Positions 1 to 8,200 of a DNA stretch of 10,986 nt are shown here, piece by piece. A program made the translations under genes and the position numbers. The first letter of the stretch is position 1, and every line of letters starts with the position of its first letter. Under the pieces are notes generated by a model, which had not been told where the DNA came from, did no database searches, and saw nothing but the letters and a program-made list of their open reading frames with translations. The stretch is from Trichomonas tenax (lineage: Eukaryota; Parabasalia; Trichomonadida; Trichomonadidae): NCBI GenBank assembly GCA_023091735.1, contig JALKBU010001449.1, positions 1 to 10,986 on the forward strand, in the 5' to 3' direction.

Positions 1-658
1 CATTTGAATCAATAATACACATAAAAATATCATATGCTGCATAGTAGCGCATACATTTATGCTGGAAATCGTATATTTTTGGACGATTTGAAATGCAAAC
101 AATGATTTGATAGATATATAGACTGTGACACTTACACCACTGGATAGACAACTATCAATAAGTTCATGAAAGTACTTTCAAATCGAAAAATATTGATCAG
201 ATAAAAAGTTATGAAGGTCGCGGGACTACACCGCAGAAGGAAAAATACTGCCTTAATTCACACAAATAAGTAACTTCTAATTTCGATTCATTTAGAAATT
301 TTGATATAAAATTGTGCAATATTAGGTAACACCTTCAGCGGTATTCAACAATAAAAATATCAATGAGCGTGCATTATTTTACATGCAAATATGAATATTA
401 TGTGATTGGCTTATCCACATTTTATATTTCATTTTGAAGGTCGTCAATTTGACACGTAATCATGATATTTCTGACATCATGATATATAAAGATATATTTG
501 TGTGTCTAGACACATATGTCTAACAGGCGTGAAAATCTATGGAAAATGAGAAGCGTACATTAATAAATATAAACACTAGACATGTCAAGCTAATATAAAA
601 ATAAATAAAATTTTTAATAAAATTCATGAATATGAAAATGATTTGAAGTTGCTGAAAG
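1..658. other. gene-free AT-rich region, left edge
   Basis: I see no reading frame of useful length, no tRNA-like fold and no recognisable gene remnant on either strand. The stretch is AT-rich with many short poly-A and poly-T runs. The only local structures are a perfect 14-bp palindrome at 501-514 and two copies of the 8-bp palindrome ATCATGAT (459-466 and 476-483). It is most simply intergenic DNA. Confidence 0.5.
501..514. repeat. perfect 14-bp palindrome
   Basis: TGTGTCTAGACACA equals its own reverse complement, with no spacer. A perfect 14-mer palindrome is uncommon by chance in a 650-bp stretch but not decisive. No gene start is nearby, so no role can be assigned. Confidence 0.5.
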
Positions 659-721
659 GTGTTATCTAGCTATTGCATGACGTTATCTGACTGCTGGATG
701 GCGTTATTTAGCTATTGCATG
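659..721. repeat. 21-bp tandem repeat, three copies
   Basis: Three head-to-tail units of exactly 21 bp lie at 659-679, 680-700 and 701-721. The outer two are nearly identical (both carry TAGCTATTGCATG); the middle one is more diverged (TGACTGCTGGATG). The period is a multiple of three, and read from 659 it gives a degenerate heptapeptide [VTA]-L-[SF]-[SD]-[YC]-[CW]-M three times. That frame is closed by TGA at 653-655 and by another TGA near 745, so it is not a gene as it stands. It could be a scrap of a repeat protein or a plain minisatellite. Confidence 0.7.
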
Positions 722-818
722 TTTTCTAGGTCGCAGAATGCTTGAACCGCACATCTGTTGTTTGCTGTTCCTCAATTCTTCAACATCTTTTCTTATCTTT
801 CCTCATTTTTCCTCTCAA

Positions 819-892
819 TTTCCCAAAAAGGTGGCACAAATTTGAATACCCGCCACGCATTTTTTAGTTGTGGGTACTCAATTTTTGGGAAA
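819..892. repeat. nested inverted repeats
   Basis: TTTCCCAAAAA (819-829) is the exact reverse complement of TTTTTGGGAAA (882-892). Inside it, TTTGAATACCC (841-851) pairs with GGGTACTCAAT (872-882) with two non-Watson-Crick positions, and GTGGC (831-835) can alternatively pair with GCCAC (852-856). The stretch could fold as one long stem or two competing hairpins. It lies between a pyrimidine-rich tract (about 770-820) and a strong hairpin at 1018. Confidence 0.5.
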
Positions 893-1017
893 AGTGACGC
901 TCGTTTTCAATAACGTAAATGGGGATTTCGTAGTTTTATTGCTTGTAATGTAACTAATCAATGCTATTTTTGCTTTTTAAGTTCAGAATTTGTAATTGAT
1001 TTATTTGTGTTTGCCAT

Positions 1018-1054
1018 GTGGCCGGAGGCTTTGCCTCCGGCCACGATTTTTTTT
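1018..1054. terminator. 12-bp perfect hairpin plus T8 tract (terminator-like)
   Basis: GTGGCCGGAGGC (1018-1029) and GCCTCCGGCCAC (1033-1044) are perfectly complementary around a 3-nt TTT loop, and eight T follow at 1047-1054. The stem is very GC-rich in an AT-rich context. In a bacterium this would be called an intrinsic terminator. In a protist genome it is more likely a mobile or viral 3'-end signal or a dispersed palindromic repeat. A weaker hairpin TTCCCC-AAT-GGGGAA follows at 1057-1071. No gene clearly ends here: the nearest open frame on + runs through the hairpin to a stop near 1083 and is not convincing. Confidence 0.6.
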
Positions 1055-1084
1055 GGTTCCCCAATGGGGAAAAAACTTAAATAA

Positions 1085-1431
1085 CGTACAAAAAGTGACC
1101 TGTAACCCTGATGGTTGAGTATATTATGGGTTTGTTTTCTCATACAGAGGCTCCTACCTATTGCCAGACAAATATGGCTCTGAAGCGTGGGGTCAAATTC
1201 AATGAAGGGAGTAACTGAATGCTTGTTAAACCTTCATTTTTTTGCATTTTTTTCACTTACAAAAAGAAATGAAATTGAAAATCTGATGCAAAACTATTAA
1301 AGATATTGATTTTAAATAACGAGTCTATCATATATTTTATTATCATTATGATATTTTTAATGAAAAAGGGCAATTTGAAGCAAAATTAGATTTTAAGATC
1401 ATTTCGATTTCTTCTTTGCAACAAAATGGTG
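1085..1431. other. gene-free stretch
   Basis: No supported gene. A 30-codon ATG frame at 1126-1218 (+) has no recognisable content, and no TCAYTW-type element sits at its start. The rest is AT-rich with no repeats that I can see. Confidence 0.4.
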
Positions 1432-1640
1432 GATCAACCGATTGGAAGCTTGATCCTGGATCTTGGCAATTATAGGTATGTGTTACAGATCAATTGATTG
1501 GAAACTTGATGCTGGATCTTGACTTTATTAAGGCATACTGCGGATCAACAGTTGAAATCTTGATCCTGGACATTGGCTATTATAAGGGCTTGCTGCAGAT
1601 CAACTGATTGAAAGCTTGATCCTCGATAGTATTGAATAAA
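1432..1640. repeat. ~55-bp minisatellite, about 3.8 copies
   Basis: Degenerate tandem units start with GATCAA at 1432, 1488, 1543 and 1598, giving unit lengths of 56, 55 and 55 bp; the last copy is cut short near 1640. Each unit has the order GATCAA, TTG, CTTGAT, CTGGA and an AT-rich spacer. Units 1 and 4 carry imperfect inverted symmetry; in unit 1, GGATCAA is mirrored by TTGATCC 12 bp later. The period is not a multiple of three and stops occur in the frames, so this is non-coding. Confidence 0.75.
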
Positions 1641-2062
1641 AAGATTAGATCGTTAAATTTTATGTAGTAAATGTCCAGATTATGCTCTTCGAAACGCCAA
1701 CGGCTTGTTGTATCAGTTGCGAAATCTTTTGAGCCTAGTTATTCGATGAAAAGACAATGAGCAAAGCATTTCATATTTTTTTGAGCCAAAATTTTCGAAC
1801 CAAGTTTGTAGATTACGCTTTTATTTATCATATAATGGCTTTGGTCTTAAAATAATATCGAAATAACGAGGTTCATAAAATATCATATTTAAATATTAGG
1901 ATTAGGTGGCCAATTTTTTGCATACATATATACCATCATATGCCTGTATTGGATATGCATTCTGGCAAATCGACGAAGTATGATAGCAAATTGACGATGG
2001 TCGGCAAAAGTTCTTAATTCTTTGGTAAAATCCCCTCAATTTTGTTTTAAGGCAAAAAATGA
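1641..2062. other. gene-free stretch upstream of transporter remnant
   Basis: No supported gene. The block 1675-1760 is less AT-rich and has short open stretches on +, but every frame meets stops within about 30 codons and none resembles a family that I recognise. The stretch 1935-2060 could hold strongly decayed sequence from the upstream part of the transporter remnant, but I cannot show it. Confidence 0.35.
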
Positions 2063-2565
2063 ATTACGTTATCTCTTGTGTTGACATCGATTCCAGGAAG
2101 TGTTAAAAGGAATTCACAGACATCATAATTACTATGCCATTGAGATGTTGTTAAATTATCTTCATTTGGACAGTTCGCTTCTTCATTGTCGTGTCGAGAG
2201 CATACCCGATGGTTGGCCAATCGGTTATGGCTGCTTGGTTGTTCTTAATCTTTAAAGAAGGACAACACAACAAATTACCTTTGATGAAGCTCATCATAAT
2301 ACATTGTATAACACACGCGATTCCACTTCTCATCGCTATATTCCTTGCAGAAGTGAAGCCAGCGCTTCTCGTTGTTGGTGCGCTTGGCGGATGTCTCTTT
2401 CAATTCACATTCCCGTCTTGGATGTGGATCAAACACAGTCACAAGCCGTAGGGCCACTGGAGCATTATATTATCTATTATTTTCGCAATTTTTGGAATTG
2501 TGACTGGTATTTGTGCAACATATCAAGCAATCGTTGATGCTATTGCAGCATTCTCGAAGAAATAA
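2063..2565 (+). pseudogene. amino-acid transporter (AAAP type), C-terminal remnant
   Basis: This is the 3' third of a polytopic transporter gene. The main frame runs from about 2122 to TAA at 2563-2565 and encodes four hydrophobic segments: IIFIWTVRFFIVV, LIIIHCITHAIPLLIAIFL, ALLVVGALGGCLFQFTFP and SIILSIIFAIFGIVTGI, ending in AIAAFSKK. The spacing and the GALGG / FTFPSWMW stretch fit the last membrane helices of eukaryotic AAAP (Aa_trans) permeases, which usually have about 11 helices and 400-450 residues. The rest is absent. The frame is broken by TAA at 2152-2154 and TAG at 2449-2451, and a short matching piece upstream (2063-2125, IPGSVKRNS) lies in another frame. The stop is followed by AAATA, consistent with a TAAA-type poly(A) signal. 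The family call is by pattern only. The decay is clear unless the stops are sequencing errors. Confidence 0.75.
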
Positions 2566-2756
2566 ATATACTGTCTATTTTATATGTACTTTACGCAGAT
2601 TTTTTCGCTCTTATACAAACAAGACCCAATAAATCGAACCATTTATAGGAAAAACAATTATGTAAAGTAATTAACATTTAAAACACAAAATACATCAGCG
2701 ACGATCAAAAGATATTATATCCGTTAACCCGAAAAAGCGGTATTTCTTTTTTTTTT

Positions 2757-2969
2757 TCATTTATTCGTGCTTCCTGACATCTCAGAGAGGTCATGGTCAC
2801 CATGAATAGAGTCACTCTCAGACAGAGGTTCAGGAAGTGGTAAAATTGGGCTCAATTCGACTTTTTCTTCTTCCACTTGCTTCTGTGCGGAGTGGCGGAT
2901 GGACGATGTTTTTGTAGCTTTGCCAGGCGTCTCACGTGCTTTAGGCGTGTCGTCGACTTCCTTGCACAT
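2757..2969 (-). pseudogene. acidic C-terminal fragment, family unknown
   Basis: An ATG-started frame of 70 codons ends in TGA at 2757-2759. The product is hydrophilic and low in complexity: a Lys/Thr/Pro part (DDTPKARETPGKATKTSS) followed by an acidic, proline-bearing tail (KVELSPILPLPEPLSES, then DLSEMSGSTNK). The base composition is clearly richer in G+C than in the flanks and drops abruptly just upstream of the ATG, suggesting that only the 3' end of a longer gene remains. TAAA overlaps the stop (AATAAATGA), as is usual for trichomonad poly(A) signals. No TCAYTW element sits just upstream of the ATG. It could be a small real gene. I do not recognise a family. Confidence 0.4.
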
Positions 2970-3111
2970 ATTTTTAAAGTTTGTAAATATCAGAAAAACT
3001 GAAATTTTGCGCAGACATTTTATGCTCTTTTTTGAATAGTAGTTTGAAATCAGACAAATTTTTATAATATCATTAGTTTTGGGTGTTTTGGACAATTTTA
3101 TGTCTATTTAA

Positions 3112-3264
3112 TCTGGTTTTAGTGATCGAAGTCGGAGATCAAAAAAGAATTTTGTCTTCGGAGGCCAAAAAGTCAATTTTGTTGATGCTTCTATAGTGAC
3201 TGTATCCTATCGATCACGTTTTACCACTCCAAGAGGCATAGTGGCAGTCGATAAAAATAAATAA
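3112..3264 (+). pseudogene. C-terminal gene fragment, family unknown
   Basis: A 50-codon open frame without ATG runs from after TAA at 3109-3111 to TAA at 3262-3264. Its product includes NFVFGGQKVNFVDASIV and ends SRFTTPRGIVAVDKNK. The amino-acid mix is balanced rather than Lys/Asn/Ile-biased like random AT-rich frames, the G+C is higher than in the flanks, and the stop sits in AAATAAATAAG, which fits a trichomonad 3' end. I infer the last exon-like piece of a decayed gene. The opposite strand is also partly open over the same bases, so the strand choice is not certain. Confidence 0.35.
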
Positions 3265-3331
3265 GTTTACACGTCAAATGTCAAGAATTGACAGTTTGAA
3301 TTGAAATATATTCGAACCGCAACTATTCAAA

Positions 3332-3376
3332 AATTTGTCATGTAAATTGTTTTGTAAATATTTTACATGACAAATT
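3332..3376. repeat. 15-bp perfect inverted repeat (hairpin)
   Basis: AATTTGTCATGTAAA (3332-3346) and TTTACATGACAAATT (3362-3376) are exact reverse complements around a 15-nt AT-rich loop. A weaker inverted repeat, TGTCAA-GAA-TTGACA, lies just upstream near 3278-3293. Neither abuts a convincing gene end or start. The repeat could be a relic of a small palindromic element. Confidence 0.6.
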
Positions 3377-3465
3377 AGAGATTTTCATAAAACCAAGTAA
3401 AATAACTTTCACACGAGGATTCGCGAAACAAAAGTGGTTAAAAATCACAAGAAATTCCTAAAACA

Positions 3466-3615
3466 ATGTATGTTTCAAAATCGATTTTCAGCCGAGTAAA
3501 AGTGACTTTCAGCTCAATAAAAGTCTATTTTTCAGATTACCTAATTACAAAAGATGGAAAAAATTATATGGGTGAATTTGATCGATATGATATCGTAACC
3601 GTCAATGAAAAATAA
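3466..3615 (+). CDS. small ORF, 49 aa, unknown
   Basis: ATG at 3466 opens a 49-codon frame ending in TAA at 3613-3615. The first half (SKSIFSRVKVTFSSIKVYF) comes from a short near-repeat in the DNA (AAAAGTGACTTTCAG and AAAAGTCTATTTTTCAG). The second half reads DYLITKDGKNYMGEFDRY and ends IVTVNEK, which looks more protein-like. No TCAYTW element was found close upstream. It may be another 3' gene fragment in the same cluster of remnants, or chance. Confidence 0.25.
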   Translation: MYVSKSIFSRVKVTFSSIKVYFSDYLITKDGKNYMGEFDRYDIVTVNEK

Positions 3616-3630
3616 TCATTAATTTCACTA
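3616..3630 (+). promoter_or_regulatory. trichomonad-type initiator (Inr) of the surface-protein pseudogene
   Basis: TCATTA (3616-3621) and TCACTA (3625-3630) both fit the trichomonad initiator consensus TCA(+1)Y(T/A). The second puts the start A at 3627, 14 nt before the ATG at 3641. That matches the very short 5' leaders known in Trichomonas and supports 3641 as the ancestral start. Confidence 0.6.
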
Positions 3631-3640
3631 AATTTAATGA

Positions 3641-5117
3641 ATGATTTTTAGAACTTTCATGTGTATTATTCTATGTCTTTTGCTACAGTTTCGTTTAATG
3701 GCTAACCTAATATCGAACGCAATGCAACATCAATGCTTTTTGAGTATCCATGCAGCGATAAATTCACATGTGAACCATATAAAATTAATAGCCGCCCAAG
3801 AAAGTAAATTATACAAGTTTGGGGAGCATCTGGAGGAAATTCATCGATGAATAATGGCTTTCTGCAAGAATCCTCTCAATGGGGAACTGGAGGAAAAGGT
3901 AGTTATGCCAAAGGTGAAATTAAACTTTCGTCAAGTGTTGATTTGTTCTTATATATTGCCACAAGTGGATTAATTAAAAAAGCCAATAGTAAAGGAGTGT
4001 TTGGTGGTGGTAGGAACACATATAGTTCTTCAACACAATATTTTACATTTGGTGGAGGTGGAAGTGATATCAAGGCCTAAGTGGATGCTGTTTATCATAG
4101 AATTATTGTTGCTGGAGGTGGTGGACTTCAATACAAATCTCGTGGAGGAAATGCAGATGGTCTCCCTGTTAAGCCTCAGGCTGGTTCTAGTTGTGATGGG
4201 AATTCAAATCCTGGAACACAATCTTCTGGTGGAATACCAGAAGGAAAATGTATCGATGGTAGTAGGAATGGCATATTTGGAAAAAGTGGAAAGTGTTTCA
4301 GTACAGTTCAAGGTCCTAATTATGGTGGATCTGGATGTGGTGGATGGTTTGATAGGGCAGGTGGCGCGTATGATGCTCCAGGAGCAGGAGTATCAAGTTA
4401 TGTTTTTAATGAAACATCCCATCGACCCGAAAATTATAATCCATCATCTCAATTTTATTTTAAAAATTCAAAGATAATACCTGTCAGTTCATCAATGCCA
4501 TCACCTTTTAGTGCAGATTTTATTGATGACAATATTGGTGATGGAGCTATTAGAATTACTCTTCTTGGATATATTGCAATGGACAAACCAACACAACAAG
4601 ACTATCTTTCCAAATCCCGGCATATCCATATGCCTCAGTTCATAATGTCACTATTTGTGCAATTGATGAATTCCAATATTTCTCTAATCGTATTCTATTT
4701 CAATATTATATTGAAATAAATAGATCACATGATATAGTCTCTACTTCCAATATCTCATTCTTCTATTATATAAGGCTAACTCCAATAATGATTTCTGGGC
4801 AAGTACGCGATCTCGATGGAAAATCTAAAACTTGTATTATTTCAGCGGTTGATAACTCTAGAATTACAACTCATTCATGCATTACTCTTTCATGTACATC
4901 GTGGGTTGACTTTTCTATTAGTGTTTCAATTAGAGAATTTATTGATGGAATTCACAATCTTCGAATATATTCAGTTGACGATAGACTTGGTGAATCAAAT
5001 AAAATTTTGCATTCCTTTGCTATAATCACTGGAGGAAAAGCAGAAGTCATTCCAACATGTATTTATATTGAATTTATAATACATGGATTCATCTTATCTG
5101 TCATTTTTATGATATGA
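3641..5117 (+). pseudogene. glycine-rich/Ig-like surface protein, degraded
   Basis: All parts of a secreted or surface protein are present in order, but in three frames. Frame A (3641 to about 3715) starts with a signal-peptide-like MIFRTFMCIILCLLLQFRL. Frame B (about 3721-4597) has YPCSDKFTCEPYKI, then IIQVWGASGG, a GGKGSYAKGEI stretch, FGGGGSDIK, RIIVAGGGG, GGSGCGGWFDRAGGAY and finally ITLLGYIAMDKPT: the glycine-rich core of a large trichomonad family. Frame C (about 4600-5117) continues YPYASVHNVTI, ISGQVRDLDGKSK, DGIHNLRIYSVDDRLGE and ends in a hydrophobic tail, like the Ig/cadherin-like repeats of that family. Frame B is interrupted by TAA at 3805-3807, where Tyr would fit (K-stop-IIQVWG), and by TAA at 4078-4080. 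Frameshifts lie near 3700-3725 and 4597-4622. Four lesions argue for a pseudogene rather than sequencing error. The intact protein would probably have been exported and presented at the cell surface (inference). Confidence 0.8.
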
Positions 5118-5254
5118 AAGAGGCTTTGATTCTCTTTACTTCTTTTAACCTCAGAATATCTCAATGAATGCATTTTTTAATTGATGACTGGCATCGTCAT
5201 TTTTCGAGAGTTATCTGTACTTGCAATGGTATAAAAGACGTATTTTAATAATTA

Positions 5255-5267
5255 CAAACAATTTTTA
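5255..5267 (-). promoter_or_regulatory. poly(A) signal overlapping the ankyrin-gene stop
   Basis: On the minus strand the last codons read AACAAATAAATAAAAATTG, so the TAA stop (5267-5265) is followed at once by another TAAATAAA-type run. Trichomonad mRNAs use a UAAA signal that usually includes or touches the stop codon. This placement supports 5265 as the true gene end and implies a very short 3' UTR. Confidence 0.55.
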
Positions 5268-8200
5268 TTTATTTGTTGGTCTTCGAGTCTTTGATTTCCT
5301 TTCTTTCTTCTTTTCTTCGAACATCTGAATGAATTCAACGAATTCGATTTCTTTTGCAATGTCTATTGCTGTTTGGCCTTTGTTATTTCTTAATTCGGTG
5401 TTTGCTCCATGTTTCTTTAAAAGAACAGTTGCTGCAACATTCTTTGCTATTGCTGCAAAATGAAGTGCTGAGAATCCAAGTTGTGTGATAGCATCTTTAT
5501 CAACTCCATGTGTAATTAAATATTCGATCATCTTTGGTTCAGAATTGCACATAACTGCAATATGAAGAAGATTTGTCTGGAATGGATTTGTTACTGATAA
5601 GTCGCAATTAAACTTCTTCACAAGCAATCTGATCATATCAACTTTTGACTCTTTGACAAGTCTCTCGAGGATGTTATATGGGAATTTAGCCATAATACCC
5701 GGAAGCAATTTTTCATATTTTTTGTCTCCAAAGTGCTTGACATAGTTTGTAAAGCCTCCGTGGACTTCGAGTAATTGCCTTATCTCCAAATCTCTTCTTC
5801 TTGCTAAATCCAAAGGTTTCTCGTGATTAACATTTCTATGAGAGAAAGAGCCGCAATCGATCAATAACTTAACCATCGCCATATCACTGTTGATTGCAGC
5901 AATATGGAGTGGTGTGTTGAGTTCTTTATCTCTGCAGTCGACAACAGCACCAAACAATAGCAATAACTTGGTGCACTCAACAGATTTGACTTCAGCTGCG
6001 AAAATAAGTAATGGTTTTCCATTCTCATCAACAGCATTTGGATCCAAGTTATTTTCAAGCATTGCTCTCAGAAGTTCAACATAATTCCTGCCAATAACAG
6101 CGCGAGCGATATCACTGCTGTAAACTTCTGTCTTCATGATGAGTTCTTTCATTAAATCAAGAGATTCTTCCGGAATTGTTAAATCTTCACTGAATCTGTT
6201 TGTTACAATGTCAATGAGCTTCTGAGTTTCGATATCAGAGCAATAATCGGCTGGTGTCAATCCATTATTGTCCTTTACAAACATCAATCTTCTGTAACAA
6301 ACTTCAGCAGCAATTTCAGGATATCCATTTTTGATTGCGTAATGCAAAGGCAGTCTTCCTAAATCATCTGTTGCACAAATGTTACATCCGCTTTCTTTGA
6401 GGAATATTATAATTGCAAGCATCTTTTCTCTATCTGCAAGAGACATTTTCTCTTTCATTGTTGCATAATGCAATAGCGTATAACCACTTTGGCTAATAAT
6501 ATCAACTGATATTCCAAGTTCAATCATTCTCTTAACGCAGTCGATTTGAAGCATTGATATTGCGTGAGCAGTGATATAATATCCTGATGGATAATGAACG
6601 ATATTTGGAGGAACAAACTCGATGAATTCTTGTGGACTAGAAATGAGATTGATTGATTCAGTTTCATATGCATGAAGAATTGAAGCGAAGAGTCTTCGAC
6701 TGAAATAAATGGAATTCGCTTCTCTATCAATTTCATTGATTCCTTCAATTGCTGTTAACTTTGCACCTGATCTGATAAGAACTTCAGCCGATTTTGTAGA
6801 GCCAGCAATAATAGCAATATGTAATGCACTTAAGCTCTTAATTTGTTCATCAATGTTGACATTCTTTTCGATTAAAAGAACCAATATCTCAATATTATCT
6901 TTCAATACAGCATTGAGCAAATAATCGCTTTGGTGATTGTTGAAAACTTCGGCATTATCTTGAATAAAATTAAGAAAGTTCCATGGAGTGATGAAGAGGC
7001 CATTGGAGAGTTCAAACAAAATTTTGTCACGAGTTTGTTTGTCGCAATCTATTTCATGAGCAACTTGTAATGGAGTTTTTCCTTCGAAGTTTTCAACTGT
7101 CACAGAAGCATCTTTTGAGACAAGTTTGTGAATGATTGGAACTCGTTGACCAAGAATTGCATAGAAAATTGCACTATTTCCACTTTTGTCTGCAACATTA
7201 ACTGTTTCTTTTGATGCAAGAAGAGAAACAATCTTCCTGTTACAAGCAATCGTTGCTGCAATTAATGGAGTCTGGAACAAATCATTATATTCATTGTGAT
7301 TAACATCCATCGAAATATATTCAGTAACAAATGCAATATCATTGCTTTCAATAGCTTGGAAGATCTTTGGTCCACCAACAAAAGCAACTCTTCTTGGATT
7401 TGGTAATTTGGATCTTTTTCTCTTTCTTAATCCATTGTTTTGATCTTCTGGTTTGATTGATCTCGATCTTCTCTTTGTTTTTGTTGGTGTTTCTGGTTCC
7501 AGAGTGACTGATCTTGATTTAACTTTGTTTCTCGGTTTCCTGCGTTTCTTTGTTGAAGTCAACTCATCATCAATTACAACTGATCGTGTTTTAACACCTT
7601 TTGGCGTCCTTCTGCCTTTTCTTCTCTTCTTTCTACCTTCTTTTTCTTCTTTTTCTATTGTTGGTATCTCAAAGAATTGGTTAACTTCAGTAGAAATAAC
7701 TGGTGATTTCTTTGCTTCTTGATTAAAAACATTTGGTTTCTCATCATCTGAAGAGGAGGATGAAGACGATGATGACGAAGAAGAACTCGATTCTTTCTTC
7801 ACTTCAGGAATATTTGATGAAGCTTTGCTTTGTGCTTCCTCTTGAAGAAGTACATCAATATTCATCTTCTTATCATTATTCTCATCTTGAGGCTTTTCTT
7901 CATTATCAGAAGATGATGATGAACTTTCTTTATTGTTTTCTTCAACTTTATCTACGACATCAACGATTGGTTGTTCTTTTTCATTATTTGATGATGAACT
8001 CTTTTTGTTCATATCGATCTTAACTTCAATGATTGGAGCAACTTCTGCTTCTTCGTTATCAGAAGATGATGATAAACTCTTTTTGATTGACTCTTTATTA
8101 TCTTCTGGAGTTTGTTTTTCTTCATTATCAGAAGATGATGAAGTACTTGACTTCTTTATTGAAATATCGATTTCTGGTTTGATTTCATGTTTCTCTTCCT

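Noticed and set aside
2151..2457. Two 60-codon minus-strand frames opposite the transporter remnant
   Set aside because: They have no recognisable content and lie over hydrophobic helices that are clearly encoded on +.
2970..3095. N-terminal extension of the acidic minus-strand fragment up to 3095
   Set aside because: It needs a TTG start, the product is a typical AT-rich chance frame (Ile/Lys/Asn/Phe), and base composition changes sharply at the ATG at 2969.
4001..4477. 158-codon + frame overlapping the glycine-rich core
   Set aside because: It is the shifted reading of GGT/GGA codons (Val/Met/Glu-rich product) over a region whose true frame gives recognisable glycine-rich blocks.
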